Position numbers and translations under genes: made by a program
The notes under the pieces: generated by a model
Told to the model about the DNA's origin: nothing
Seen by the model: the letters and a program-made list of their open reading frames with translations, nothing else
Databases searched by the model: none
In this document: positions 19,981 through 29,291 of the stretch, piece after piece
Numbering within the stretch: position 1 is the first letter of the stretch
How the letters are laid out: each line of letters starts with the position of its first letter
Source: Candidatus Ruminococcus intestinipullorum
GTDB taxonomy: Bacteria; Bacillota; Clostridia; Lachnospirales; Lachnospiraceae
Assembly: GCA_018883985.1 (NCBI GenBank)
Contig: JAHLFA010000072.1
Location: 1 to 44,680, forward strand
Reading direction: 5' to 3'
Length of the DNA: 44,680 bases

Positions 19981-22635
19981 ATGTCAATTGTAATCTATAC
20001 ATACCACGATCCATATAAAATAGATCAAGAACCATATTGGGATGAGATTAAAAATTGTCCTTACTTTTGTTCGGCACAGACATTAGTCAATGGTTTGCGA
20101 AGCCACTATAAGGGAAAATTTGATGGTGGACGTGTTTCAACTGTAAAAATTCTTACAGACTCTCTTTATGCTGATTGGGCAAGTCCTGCGTGGATTGTAA
20201 AGCAACATACTGATATTGACAATATAATTAATTCTGGTTTTTCAACGGATCTTTCAGAGTCAGAGCGAATCAATATCGGCAGAGCTTTTCTGTTTAACAG
20301 AGCTGATGTGTTTGCAAGCATTAGAGCAATGTTTGAATTAAATGTGGATCCAAGCGCAATATTAAAAGATAAACTTACAAAAGAGCAGAGATTCATTTGG
20401 GGTATATATCAAAAAATACTTGCTTCCGAAGTGAAAAAAGATTTCTATCTTGCTCAAAGTTTAGCAGAAGAAGAAATTGATGAAGGATTGCGTAGGGCCA
20501 TGACGGCAATACAAGAGGATTATGATTTTTCGGATGTCAATCTGGATACGATTGTTATTCATGGAGTACATCAGTTTAATCCAATTACGCTTCGGGCCAT
20601 TGATGAATTACAGAAATATAAAAATGTTATTCTGCTATTTAATTATCAAAAACAGTATAAGAACGTATATCAAACATGGTTTGATATATATTCCGCATTT
20701 GACTGCAAAATAATCGATTATGATCGAAATGAATTCTTAGCAACAGATTCATCAACGGTAAGCTATAGAGGAAATGTTTTGGCTGATCAGCTTGGAAAGC
20801 TTGTTAATGGACAAAGGAGAGCAATCACTGTAGACGAGCCGTATGAAGTAATCGAGTTTGATAACATGACAGAGTTTGCCGGCTATGTTGCAGATATTTT
20901 TGAGGAAGCAGAACGAAAGGATCCTCAAAAACCTATGCATCATATGAGAGAGCAGATTTATGCGGCAAATAGTTCTGCGAATGATATATTGAAAATTTAT
21001 TTTCCGGAACAATTTGGGGAACGCCAGTTTTTGAATTATCCAATAGGGCATTTTTTCCTTGCAATTGCAAATATGTGGGATCCGGAAAAAAATGAAATTT
21101 TCATATCAGATATAAATGATGTCAGAGAATGTCTTGGAGCAAATATTCTTTCAGAAGATGTACTGGGACAATTGGTATCAATTTTTGGAAGAATCCAGGC
21201 TTTGTTTGATGGGTGTGTGTCAATCAAACAAATGAGAAAAAGATTGAAATCGCTGAAAAAGAATATGAAATACATTACAGATTCATTAGAACAAGAATAT
21301 GTGAGTCATATATCTTATTACGCTGTTACAAGGAATGAAATAGAGAAGCTTAGTGGTGCATTAGAAGAATTGGAAGATATAGTATCTCATTTTTATGAAG
21401 ATTTTGAGAATACTACACACAATTTCCGAGAGTTTTACAGAAAATTGAAAAACTATTTGCAAAGCGATATTTTAGGAGATCGTGAGCTTTCAGAAGAGTT
21501 CGCAGATATTTTGAGAAGAGTTTTGTCAAGGTTAGAAGAAGTAGAGAGTATTGATGCATCGGCTTCCTTTGAATGCTTAAAATCTACGATGTCCATTTAT
21601 TTGCTTCAAGAATCAAAACCAGGGAGAAGTGCTAACTGGATTGTGCGTAATTTCGAACAGATTGACGGTGATATTCTGCGAAGCGGTCATGAAGATCCGA
21701 ATATTATCTATCACTTCGCTTGTCTTGAAGATGAGGATGTGGGCGCTGTAAAAAAAGCAGAATTTCCATGGCCGCTAAATGATGAATTTTTTGAAGTGGC
21801 CCAGAACCCGGTTGATTGGAAATATCAAGTTTATGTTAAGTGCTGTAATGAATACAAAAATTTTAAAAGGTATGCACTGATTTATGGATTGGAATTTAAT
21901 CGTGCCAAGTTCAAATTATCTTATGTGAAAAGAGACGGTGATAGAGAAAGAGAACCTTATTATCTTCTTAATATATTGGGAATCAAAAAGAAAAAGTATT
22001 CAAGCCATAAGGTATCAAAAAGACTTGAAAACACTTCACATATTGAAATAGAAAATGGAGCAACTGGTTCATTTGATGCATATGACTATTATCGTTATCG
22101 CATATGTAAATATAGATTTTTGATGGAGTCATTAGTTGAGAGTAATACAGTATATAAAGACAATTTTCTTCTGCTAAAATATCTTGAGGTGATGCTCGAA
22201 AATGCAATCAAGGAGGATATGCAAGGAAAGCCAATTAGTGAGGCAATCATAATTGATAAGTTGGATGAAAAATATGAAGAGCTAAAGAGATTTTTCCCAT
22301 TTGCTCAAAGTGTAAATCGAATGGATGTTATTAACAATATTCGAAATAGATTGGTGAGTGGGAAGGCAAAGAAGTTTTCAGTGTTATCTTCAGAAGAGCG
22401 TCGTTACATGATGATTCGAGAGTTATTTATCCATAAAAAACTAGAGAATTCGAAAAATGCTGGCGTGGATATAATGCAAGATAAGTTTCCGAATGTTAGC
22501 GCGGAACAGATAGCCGAGAAACTGAATCAGGAGATGCTTAAGGGAGTAGACTACATGGTTAATGTCGATGCATGGTGTCAATTCTGTGCAAATCGAGAAT
22601 TGTGTACTGCTTACTATAGCAAATCAAGAGATTGA
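19981..22635 (+). CDS. AddB/RecC-like protein with Cas4/AddB-type Fe-S cysteine box
   Basis: YYRYRICKYRFLMESLVE (first Cys) and C-terminal WCQFCANRELC (C-x2-C-x5-C). Starts immediately after the UvrD-like gene. No Walker A seen. Confidence 0.7.
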   Translation: MSIVIYTYHDPYKIDQEPYWDEIKNCPYFCSAQTLVNGLRSHYKGKFDGGRVSTVKILTDSLYADWASPAWIVKQHTDIDNIINSGFSTDLSESERINIGRAFLFNRADVFASIRAMFELNVDPSAILKDKLTKEQRFIWGIYQKILASEVKKDFYLAQSLAEEEIDEGLRRAMTAIQEDYDFSDVNLDTIVIHGVHQFNPITLRAIDELQKYKNVILLFNYQKQYKNVYQTWFDIYSAFDCKIIDYDRNEFLATDSSTVSYRGNVLADQLGKLVNGQRRAITVDEPYEVIEFDNMTEFAGYVADIFEEAERKDPQKPMHHMREQIYAANSSANDILKIYFPEQFGERQFLNYPIGHFFLAIANMWDPEKNEIFISDINDVRECLGANILSEDVLGQLVSIFGRIQALFDGCVSIKQMRKRLKSLKKNMKYITDSLEQEYVSHISYYAVTRNEIEKLSGALEELEDIVSHFYEDFENTTHNFREFYRKLKNYLQSDILGDRELSEEFADILRRVLSRLEEVESIDASASFECLKSTMSIYLLQESKPGRSANWIVRNFEQIDGDILRSGHEDPNIIYHFACLEDEDVGAVKKAEFPWPLNDEFFEVAQNPVDWKYQVYVKCCNEYKNFKRYALIYGLEFNRAKFKLSYVKRDGDREREPYYLLNILGIKKKKYSSHKVSKRLENTSHIEIENGATGSFDAYDYYRYRICKYRFLMESLVESNTVYKDNFLLLKYLEVMLENAIKEDMQGKPISEAIIIDKLDEKYEELKRFFPFAQSVNRMDVINNIRNRLVSGKAKKFSVLSSEERRYMMIRELFIHKKLENSKNAGVDIMQDKFPNVSAEQIAEKLNQEMLKGVDYMVNVDAWCQFCANRELCTAYYSKSRD

Positions 22636-22648
22636 TTGGAGAGATGTT

Positions 22649-25600
22649 ATGTTGGTAGAAAAAATGTATGTAAGATGTCCTGCCGACAAAGAGAGTATGA
22701 CAGACCCTCGTGTATTTGTGTGTGGACAGATTACAAAAGTGGACCAATTTAAGAAAACAGTTAAGGTGAGAATATATGATCCATTAAGTTATTTGATGTT
22801 TTTTGAAAATCTTCCAAAGGGAGAAATAGAAATTCCACAAAGCATGGCCCAGCGTTGTACATTCTTCCTGGGATCCAGTGTATTTGCCAAGAATCGTCGA
22901 TGTAAAGTTTTATCCTGTGTACGAGCAAAAGATCAGTTTTACTACTATTATTTGCAGGATGAAGAGAGTAAGGAGATATTCCGCCAATGTGAGAAAAATA
23001 TAGTTGCAGCATTTAACAACGGGAGAGTGGATCCTACAGAGCAATTAAAACGGTATGAATTTCAAAATCCATGTTGGTATTTAGGGCATTCAATTGTATC
23101 CAAAAGCATGAATGTCTTAGATAATTCTATTTATGGTTTTAAAGAATTGGCGGGTTCTAAAATATACTTATTACCTCATCAGGTGAATTCTATTATGAGA
23201 TGTTTGCAGGAAGAACCTTGCCGTTATATGCTTGCCGATGAAGTTGGAATGGGAAAAACAATAGAAGCTATTTCTGTTTTTAAAATATATATGAAAGACA
23301 GAAGTGATAAAAAAGCATTGATCATTGTTCCAGAGACTTTAAAGGAACAGTGGATAACAGAACTGTTTTTGAAATTTAACATTGAGCAAGGTGAGGATAG
23401 TAATCACAATTGCGTGGTTGTGAAAACCATAAGTGAAATTAGTCTGCTTGATCAAAACACTAGTTGGGATTTTGTAATCATAGATGAGGTACATAGATAT
23501 CTTTCAGATTCCGGACAATATGAGTCTATTCATAATATTAGTAGGAGAACAAGAAATATTTTGTTATTGAGTGCAACACCAGTTCAACAAAGAAGAGCTG
23601 AATATTTGGGTTTGCTCAGATTGCTTTTGCCAAGCAAATATGATTCGTTTACGGAGGAAAAGTTTGGTGAATTAATAGACAAACAGAGCCATATTATACA
23701 GAAAACAGCACTTATCCTCGATGATTTAAGTGATTTTGAGGAGACAATAGACGATGCAATTGATGAGGAAGAAGACCCTCATGAATCTGAAGATTGTCAG
23801 GATTTGTTCGAAGAGATTCAAGAGGGATTAGAAGAAATCTGTGATGATTTAGATGATAGCAGATTGAATGAGTTGTTTGAGGCGATTTCATTTGAAGAAA
23901 ATGATCTGGGTGTATATGCGATTAAAGTTATGATTTCGTATATATGCAGTAATTATCAGATTGAAAGTAATATTATCAGAAATAGAAGAAAGTTATTAGA
24001 AGTAACTGAAGATGATGAAAGATTACTGCCAATTCGAGAATTAGAAACACAGACATATGAATTAGATAGTGATAAAAATGTATACGAGGCATTGACATAT
24101 GAATTATTAAGTAATTGGATTTTAGAGATTACTAAAGAAAATAGTCAATGTGTTGAGTCGATTATTAGGCCGTTATTAAGTGCATTTTTTAGTTCTCCAT
24201 GGGCTTTTGAAGATGCTATCAAGGAAGTGGAGCAAAAAGGCGTTCATGTAAGTGAAGGGATTAAGATTAATGCCGAAAGATGGAAAAGTTTTGAGCAAAA
24301 TATAATAAATGAAATCTCTAAAGTGATTGATGATCCTGATTACTATTTGGACTTCTATTCAACCAGATTACTTACGGTTATTAATGCAGTTTATGAAGAA
24401 CTGTTCGATCAAAAAATTGTATTGTTTACTAATTACAAGGGAACATTTGATGCTTATCGAAAGATATTAGAAGGCATTTTTTCGAAGGGAGAGGTTAGTT
24501 TCTTTGGAGCTGGTATGTCAAAGGACGAGATCGAACTAAATGCTTATAGATTTCAAAATGATAGAAGTTGCAGGATAATGCTTTGTGATTACACTGGTGG
24601 AGAAGGAAGGAATTTTCAGTGTGCGGATTATATCGTCCACATCGATCTTCCTTGGGACGCCAATATGATTGAGCAGCGAATTGGTCGATTGGACCGATTA
24701 GAAAGAGATCCTTCGAGACCAATAGTTCATTCTGTTGTGATTTATACATTGGAAACATTTGAAGAAGCATTGTTTAATTTCTGGAACGAAGGACTAAAGA
24801 TATTTACTCAATCTTTAAGCGGAATGGAAATCATCATGAAGGAAATCAATAGTGAAATAATTTCTGCAATTCAGAATGATTTCAAACATGGCCTTTTTGA
24901 AAAAATTCCTGGAATTATAGAGTCGGCTGATGAAATGCGTGCAACCGTTAGAAAAGAGCAAAATTTCGATGCGGCAGGATTTATTTATCGACCAATGTAC
25001 AACGAATTGAAACGCTTGATAGATTACTACTCTCAAAACGAAAATGAGCTGTTTGCGAATACGATGACAAATTGGGCAAGTTTAGCAGGATTTCATGGTA
25101 CAACAAGTAAGCTAGGAATAATTACGTATTCCGCAAGTTCGTTTGTTCCTAAATCAGCGATAAATGCTTTACTTATTCCACCTAGATGGAATGAATATTT
25201 GAATTCAGCACAGAACGCTTTTACTACTCGTGTTCAAGGAGCATATGATCGTTCGAAAGCAATCAAAAATGTTGCTGGTTCAATAAGAGGTACATTTATT
25301 AGAAAAAAAGCTATTGAAAATGATTACCTTCATTTCTTTGCACCAGGGGATGCCGTTTTTGATTGTATTGTTGATAATGCGATTCATTCTTGTAAAGGGC
25401 AAGCTAGTGCTTTCGCGTTTCAGTCCAATCTAGATTGGACAGGATTAGTGTTTACGTGGTCACTGGCACCAAACATTGATTATCTTATGGATAATGGTGT
25501 TTCTGTCTATGCGTTAAGCCCGTATAGAAATTACTTGATGTCTGAGCAAGTTGTTGTTGCTGTTTCGATAAAGAACGATGATGAAATCGACGACAATCAA

Positions 25601-26017
25601 GTTGTTCGAGAGTATATGCGCCTTGTGGAGTCTGGATTCAAGCCCCAAAATGTTGTGCATCTTGGGAAACGTGGAGGTGGACATGGATTCTTAAAAGATG
25701 AAATAGATGGAATGAGCAATATTGATTGGTTTAAGCAAGAGTATTCCGAAGAAAATTGGATTGATTTAGTAGACAACGCAAAAAAAGAAGCTTCAGAGAA
25801 GGCAATGGATGTTTTTGTACGAAGATCCAATATACGTGGAGCTAGAGAAGAAATGGAAAGGACACTTTCAGAAAGAGCTGCGAATGCGGATTATTTTGGT
25901 ATCTCGCAAGAAGGGCTTGAAGAATTAAAAGAGACTCAGGCTATTATTCTAAATGCAATAAAGAGACCAAGATTAGTTTTAGAATCAGCTGCGTTTGTAT
26001 GGATGGGTAAAAACTGA
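22649..26017 (+). CDS. SNF2-family helicase/ATPase (DpdE-like)
   Basis: ADEVGMGKTIEA, FVIIDEVHRYL, LLLSATPVQQRRAEYLGLLRLLLP, GEGRNFQCADYIVHIDLPWDANMIEQRIGRLDR. Likely start is the ATG at 22649 with ttggagag upstream. Confidence 0.85.
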   Translation: MLVEKMYVRCPADKESMTDPRVFVCGQITKVDQFKKTVKVRIYDPLSYLMFFENLPKGEIEIPQSMAQRCTFFLGSSVFAKNRRCKVLSCVRAKDQFYYYYLQDEESKEIFRQCEKNIVAAFNNGRVDPTEQLKRYEFQNPCWYLGHSIVSKSMNVLDNSIYGFKELAGSKIYLLPHQVNSIMRCLQEEPCRYMLADEVGMGKTIEAISVFKIYMKDRSDKKALIIVPETLKEQWITELFLKFNIEQGEDSNHNCVVVKTISEISLLDQNTSWDFVIIDEVHRYLSDSGQYESIHNISRRTRNILLLSATPVQQRRAEYLGLLRLLLPSKYDSFTEEKFGELIDKQSHIIQKTALILDDLSDFEETIDDAIDEEEDPHESEDCQDLFEEIQEGLEEICDDLDDSRLNELFEAISFEENDLGVYAIKVMISYICSNYQIESNIIRNRRKLLEVTEDDERLLPIRELETQTYELDSDKNVYEALTYELLSNWILEITKENSQCVESIIRPLLSAFFSSPWAFEDAIKEVEQKGVHVSEGIKINAERWKSFEQNIINEISKVIDDPDYYLDFYSTRLLTVINAVYEELFDQKIVLFTNYKGTFDAYRKILEGIFSKGEVSFFGAGMSKDEIELNAYRFQNDRSCRIMLCDYTGGEGRNFQCADYIVHIDLPWDANMIEQRIGRLDRLERDPSRPIVHSVVIYTLETFEEALFNFWNEGLKIFTQSLSGMEIIMKEINSEIISAIQNDFKHGLFEKIPGIIESADEMRATVRKEQNFDAAGFIYRPMYNELKRLIDYYSQNENELFANTMTNWASLAGFHGTTSKLGIITYSASSFVPKSAINALLIPPRWNEYLNSAQNAFTTRVQGAYDRSKAIKNVAGSIRGTFIRKKAIENDYLHFFAPGDAVFDCIVDNAIHSCKGQASAFAFQSNLDWTGLVFTWSLAPNIDYLMDNGVSVYALSPYRNYLMSEQVVVAVSIKNDDEIDDNQVVREYMRLVESGFKPQNVVHLGKRGGGHGFLKDEIDGMSNIDWFKQEYSEENWIDLVDNAKKEASEKAMDVFVRRSNIRGAREEMERTLSERAANADYFGISQEGLEELKETQAIILNAIKRPRLVLESAAFVWMGKN

Positions 26018-26019
26018 GA

Positions 26020-28497
26020 ATGAATAAAGAAACAATTATTGATCGAATGCAATCATATTTTTCTGGAGAGAATCAGAAGCCTGAGTTTGATACCAGTATA
26101 GAAATGGATGCATTGCAATCATTTTATGTTAGAACTGCAAAACGACTCGTGATAGCGAATGAATTGCAAAAGAAAGATACAATCTATAGGGATGATTTTT
26201 TTATTGCACTTCGAGACTATTTGTTAGTGTTTGAAACATCACTTTCTCTTAGTAATGTTATTATTCCTGACGATAATCCGTATGCAATAAAAAAGGATGT
26301 GGCTAATGGAAAATACTACGCTACGTTTCAATTTCCGGAGGGAGTTTCTTCAGAATTGGCAGAATCTGCGTTTATGAGGAGTTATTCTTCAGAAGATGTG
26401 AAAAAGGATTATAATTTGACTACAGATTCATTGATATATTCGCTTACCGGATTTTCTGCTTTTAAATCTATGTCTCAAAAACTAGCAGTTTACGGAGCGT
26501 TGAGAACACCTGATGGTTATACGACATTGGTAGCGTTACCGACTGGTGGTGGAAAAAGTCTTATTACACAGATGTTGGGATATCAGACAGAAGGATTAAC
26601 AATTGTAGTTGTTCCAACTGTTTCTTTAGCAGATGATCAGATTCTTGCTGCGAAACAGATTATTAAAAGCAAAACTGTGGATCAAGAGGTGTTTTCTTAT
26701 AAAAGCGGTGTACAAGTTACCCCAATCATAAATGCTATTCAAAATAGAACTGCACGACTACTGTTCATTTCACCAGAAGCGTTGATGAATAATCAAGCTT
26801 TTGAAAGTGTTTTAAAGGTGGCAAATAAGCAGCATTACATAAAAAATATTGTAATTGATGAAGCTCATATTGTGGTTGATTGGGGAGGATCATTCAGAGT
26901 TGATTATCAATGCTTAGAGGCGTGGAGAAAAAAATTATTGCTAAATAATCCAGGTATTAGAACGATTTTATTATCTGCCACATTTGAAAGTAAAAGCATT
27001 GAAGTACTGAAAAAGTTATTTTCTGATGGAAATAAATGGATTGAAGTACGATGCGATGAATTGCGGCATGAGCCAAGATATATCATATTGAAGGAAAAAG
27101 GATATAAAAATAAAGATAAAAAGACTATAGAATTAGTCAGAAAATTACCACATCCAATGATCATTTATGTTGCTCGGCCTGATGATGCAGAAAGAGTGAA
27201 AAAACTGTTATGTGACAATGGAATCAGAAATACTCGAACATATACAGGTTTAACAAATAATGATATTAGGGAGCAATTGCTAAAAGAATGGAAAGCGAAT
27301 AAGTTTGAAATAATGATAGCAACTTCTGCTTTTGGGGTTGGTGTAGATAAGCCGGATGTTAGAACAGTATTACATCTTTATATTCCACAAAATCCTAATG
27401 CGTATTACCAGGAGCTTGGACGTGGTGGACGAGATCAATTACCATGCTTAAGTGTAATGTGTACATATGTAGATGATCTTAAGTTTGCATTTCAGAGAAT
27501 TAGTAAACGTGTTATGACTACAGAGAAAATAATTGGACGTTGGGATAGCATGTTTAATAATAAGTTGTCAATTAGAGATGGTGCTATTATTCATATAAAT
27601 ACTGCTATAAAACCTAATTATCATACAAAAGATGAATGGGATGATAGACCGGTATCGGATGCCGATATGAATTGGAACATTTATGTGTTACTTCTTTTAA
27701 GGCGTTATGGTTTGATTGAAATCATTGATATTACTAATGACAATGGTATTTATATTTTTTCAATTAGCATCGAAAATGATCTTTTGTTAAATAAAGGTGA
27801 TGAACAAACACTCTTGATTGAAGAAATACGTTCGCAGGAATGGGCATACTATAATGACGCATATCTGACGATGGAAAGAGCGATAACTAGAAGTGAGGGT
27901 GAATGTTGGTCTGAAATGTTTTTTGATACTTATGACAAAGTGTATGAGTATTGTGCAGGCTGTAATGCACACTTAAGAAAAAACAGTGGAGACACTCTTG
28001 CATTTCCACTAAAAAAGAGCATAAAGGCCCCTATTTCTGTAGTTGAAATGGATCAGAAAAAGATTTTTGAATCACAGGATGAGTTGATTGTTCTTGCAGG
28101 TTCAGAGGAAAAGAAGAAAGTAATTAAATTTTTAGAAAGTCAAAGATTATCTACACTTGTTGCATCTAACAGTCAGCTTCAAGAGATTGACTTTTATGGA
28201 AGTGTTTCTGATGGAAAAACGTTATTTGTTGTAAATTCAGGTGACTTAAAAGAGTTGTTAAAAAAAGGCAACTATTACTTTGTATCTGGAATGGTTGCTA
28301 TTCTTTATCCAGATGATGAAAGTGAGGTTTTTGAGATATATAAATTAGTCACAAAATATTTGCAACACAAATTAGGAATACATATTGTACATATTCTTTC
28401 TGAAAACTTTTTCCTGCCAGTGATTGGGAAAAGTATTGCAGATGTAATTGAGGGAAGAGTTGTGTTGGCAAATGATATATGTGCTGAGATGAGGTGA
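26020..28497 (+). CDS. RecQ-like DEAH helicase (DpdF-like)
   Basis: PTGGGKSLITQMLGYQ, VIDEAHIVVDWGGSFRVDY, LLSATF, ATSAFGVGVDKPDVRTVLHLYIPQNPNAYYQELGRGGRD. Confidence 0.85.
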   Translation: MNKETIIDRMQSYFSGENQKPEFDTSIEMDALQSFYVRTAKRLVIANELQKKDTIYRDDFFIALRDYLLVFETSLSLSNVIIPDDNPYAIKKDVANGKYYATFQFPEGVSSELAESAFMRSYSSEDVKKDYNLTTDSLIYSLTGFSAFKSMSQKLAVYGALRTPDGYTTLVALPTGGGKSLITQMLGYQTEGLTIVVVPTVSLADDQILAAKQIIKSKTVDQEVFSYKSGVQVTPIINAIQNRTARLLFISPEALMNNQAFESVLKVANKQHYIKNIVIDEAHIVVDWGGSFRVDYQCLEAWRKKLLLNNPGIRTILLSATFESKSIEVLKKLFSDGNKWIEVRCDELRHEPRYIILKEKGYKNKDKKTIELVRKLPHPMIIYVARPDDAERVKKLLCDNGIRNTRTYTGLTNNDIREQLLKEWKANKFEIMIATSAFGVGVDKPDVRTVLHLYIPQNPNAYYQELGRGGRDQLPCLSVMCTYVDDLKFAFQRISKRVMTTEKIIGRWDSMFNNKLSIRDGAIIHINTAIKPNYHTKDEWDDRPVSDADMNWNIYVLLLLRRYGLIEIIDITNDNGIYIFSISIENDLLLNKGDEQTLLIEEIRSQEWAYYNDAYLTMERAITRSEGECWSEMFFDTYDKVYEYCAGCNAHLRKNSGDTLAFPLKKSIKAPISVVEMDQKKIFESQDELIVLAGSEEKKKVIKFLESQRLSTLVASNSQLQEIDFYGSVSDGKTLFVVNSGDLKELLKKGNYYFVSGMVAILYPDDESEVFEIYKLVTKYLQHKLGIHIVHILSENFFLPVIGKSIADVIEGRVVLANDICAEMR

Positions 28498-28501
28498 AAA
28501 A

Positions 28502-29281
28502 ATGTTTCAAAATAAGATGGTGACACCAGCTATTCCGGAGCGTGTATACACACTGTGTAAAATAGTGGAGAAGAAGGCAATGTCTACCTCAGAAGTTAAA
28601 GAGAAGATGGAGCCGTCTTACTTGAACCAAAAATCAAGCTACTATAATGATTATAGAAATGCTGCGGAAGAATTACAATTAATTACCGTTACAGACAACG
28701 TTTTATCTGTAGCGGTTGATACGTCTGTATTGAAAAACATGGATACTATGCGTTCCTATATCAATGGACAGCTAAATCAGTTTCGTGAAGGGCAGTTTTA
28801 TAAAGTGACGAAGGCATATTTTGATATGGGAGAAGAAATATTGCACGGTGAACAGAATGTGGCAAATATGGCTTCGCTTATGACGCTAAAAACTGGTATT
28901 TCGGTAGACAGTATGGCAATGCGTGCGTGGAGATTTTGGGCATCATATCTTGGTTTCGGATATCTTCAGGATATGTTTGTTATTCCTAATGCGGACACAT
29001 TTTTACAGGATATTATTTCTGAAGCCGAATTTGAAAAGAATAAGAGATATTCTATCGCGGAATTTTTAGAGAAACTTCGCCCGCATTCAGATATTATTAT
29101 TGATTCTTCAAACGGTACTAAAAAGTTTAGCTTTGGAGTATCTAATGGGCTAAGAACACTGCAGGATGCAGGTGCTATTCGAATGGAATACATTTTAGAC
29201 CAGGAAGATACATGGAATTTGTATCACGTAGATGCACTTAGTGCAAATGAAACAGTTACAAATATTACAGTGTTGAAGTAG
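28502..29281 (+). CDS. DpdG-like 259-aa protein (winged-helix-like N-terminus)
   Basis: Size and position between the RecQ-like helicase and the large ATPase. Residues 1-60 resemble a wHTH. Family assignment is by synteny only. Confidence 0.45.
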   Translation: MFQNKMVTPAIPERVYTLCKIVEKKAMSTSEVKEKMEPSYLNQKSSYYNDYRNAAEELQLITVTDNVLSVAVDTSVLKNMDTMRSYINGQLNQFREGQFYKVTKAYFDMGEEILHGEQNVANMASLMTLKTGISVDSMAMRAWRFWASYLGFGYLQDMFVIPNADTFLQDIISEAEFEKNKRYSIAEFLEKLRPHSDIIIDSSNGTKKFSFGVSNGLRTLQDAGAIRMEYILDQEDTWNLYHVDALSANETVTNITVLK

Positions 29282-29291
29282 GGGGGGAAAT

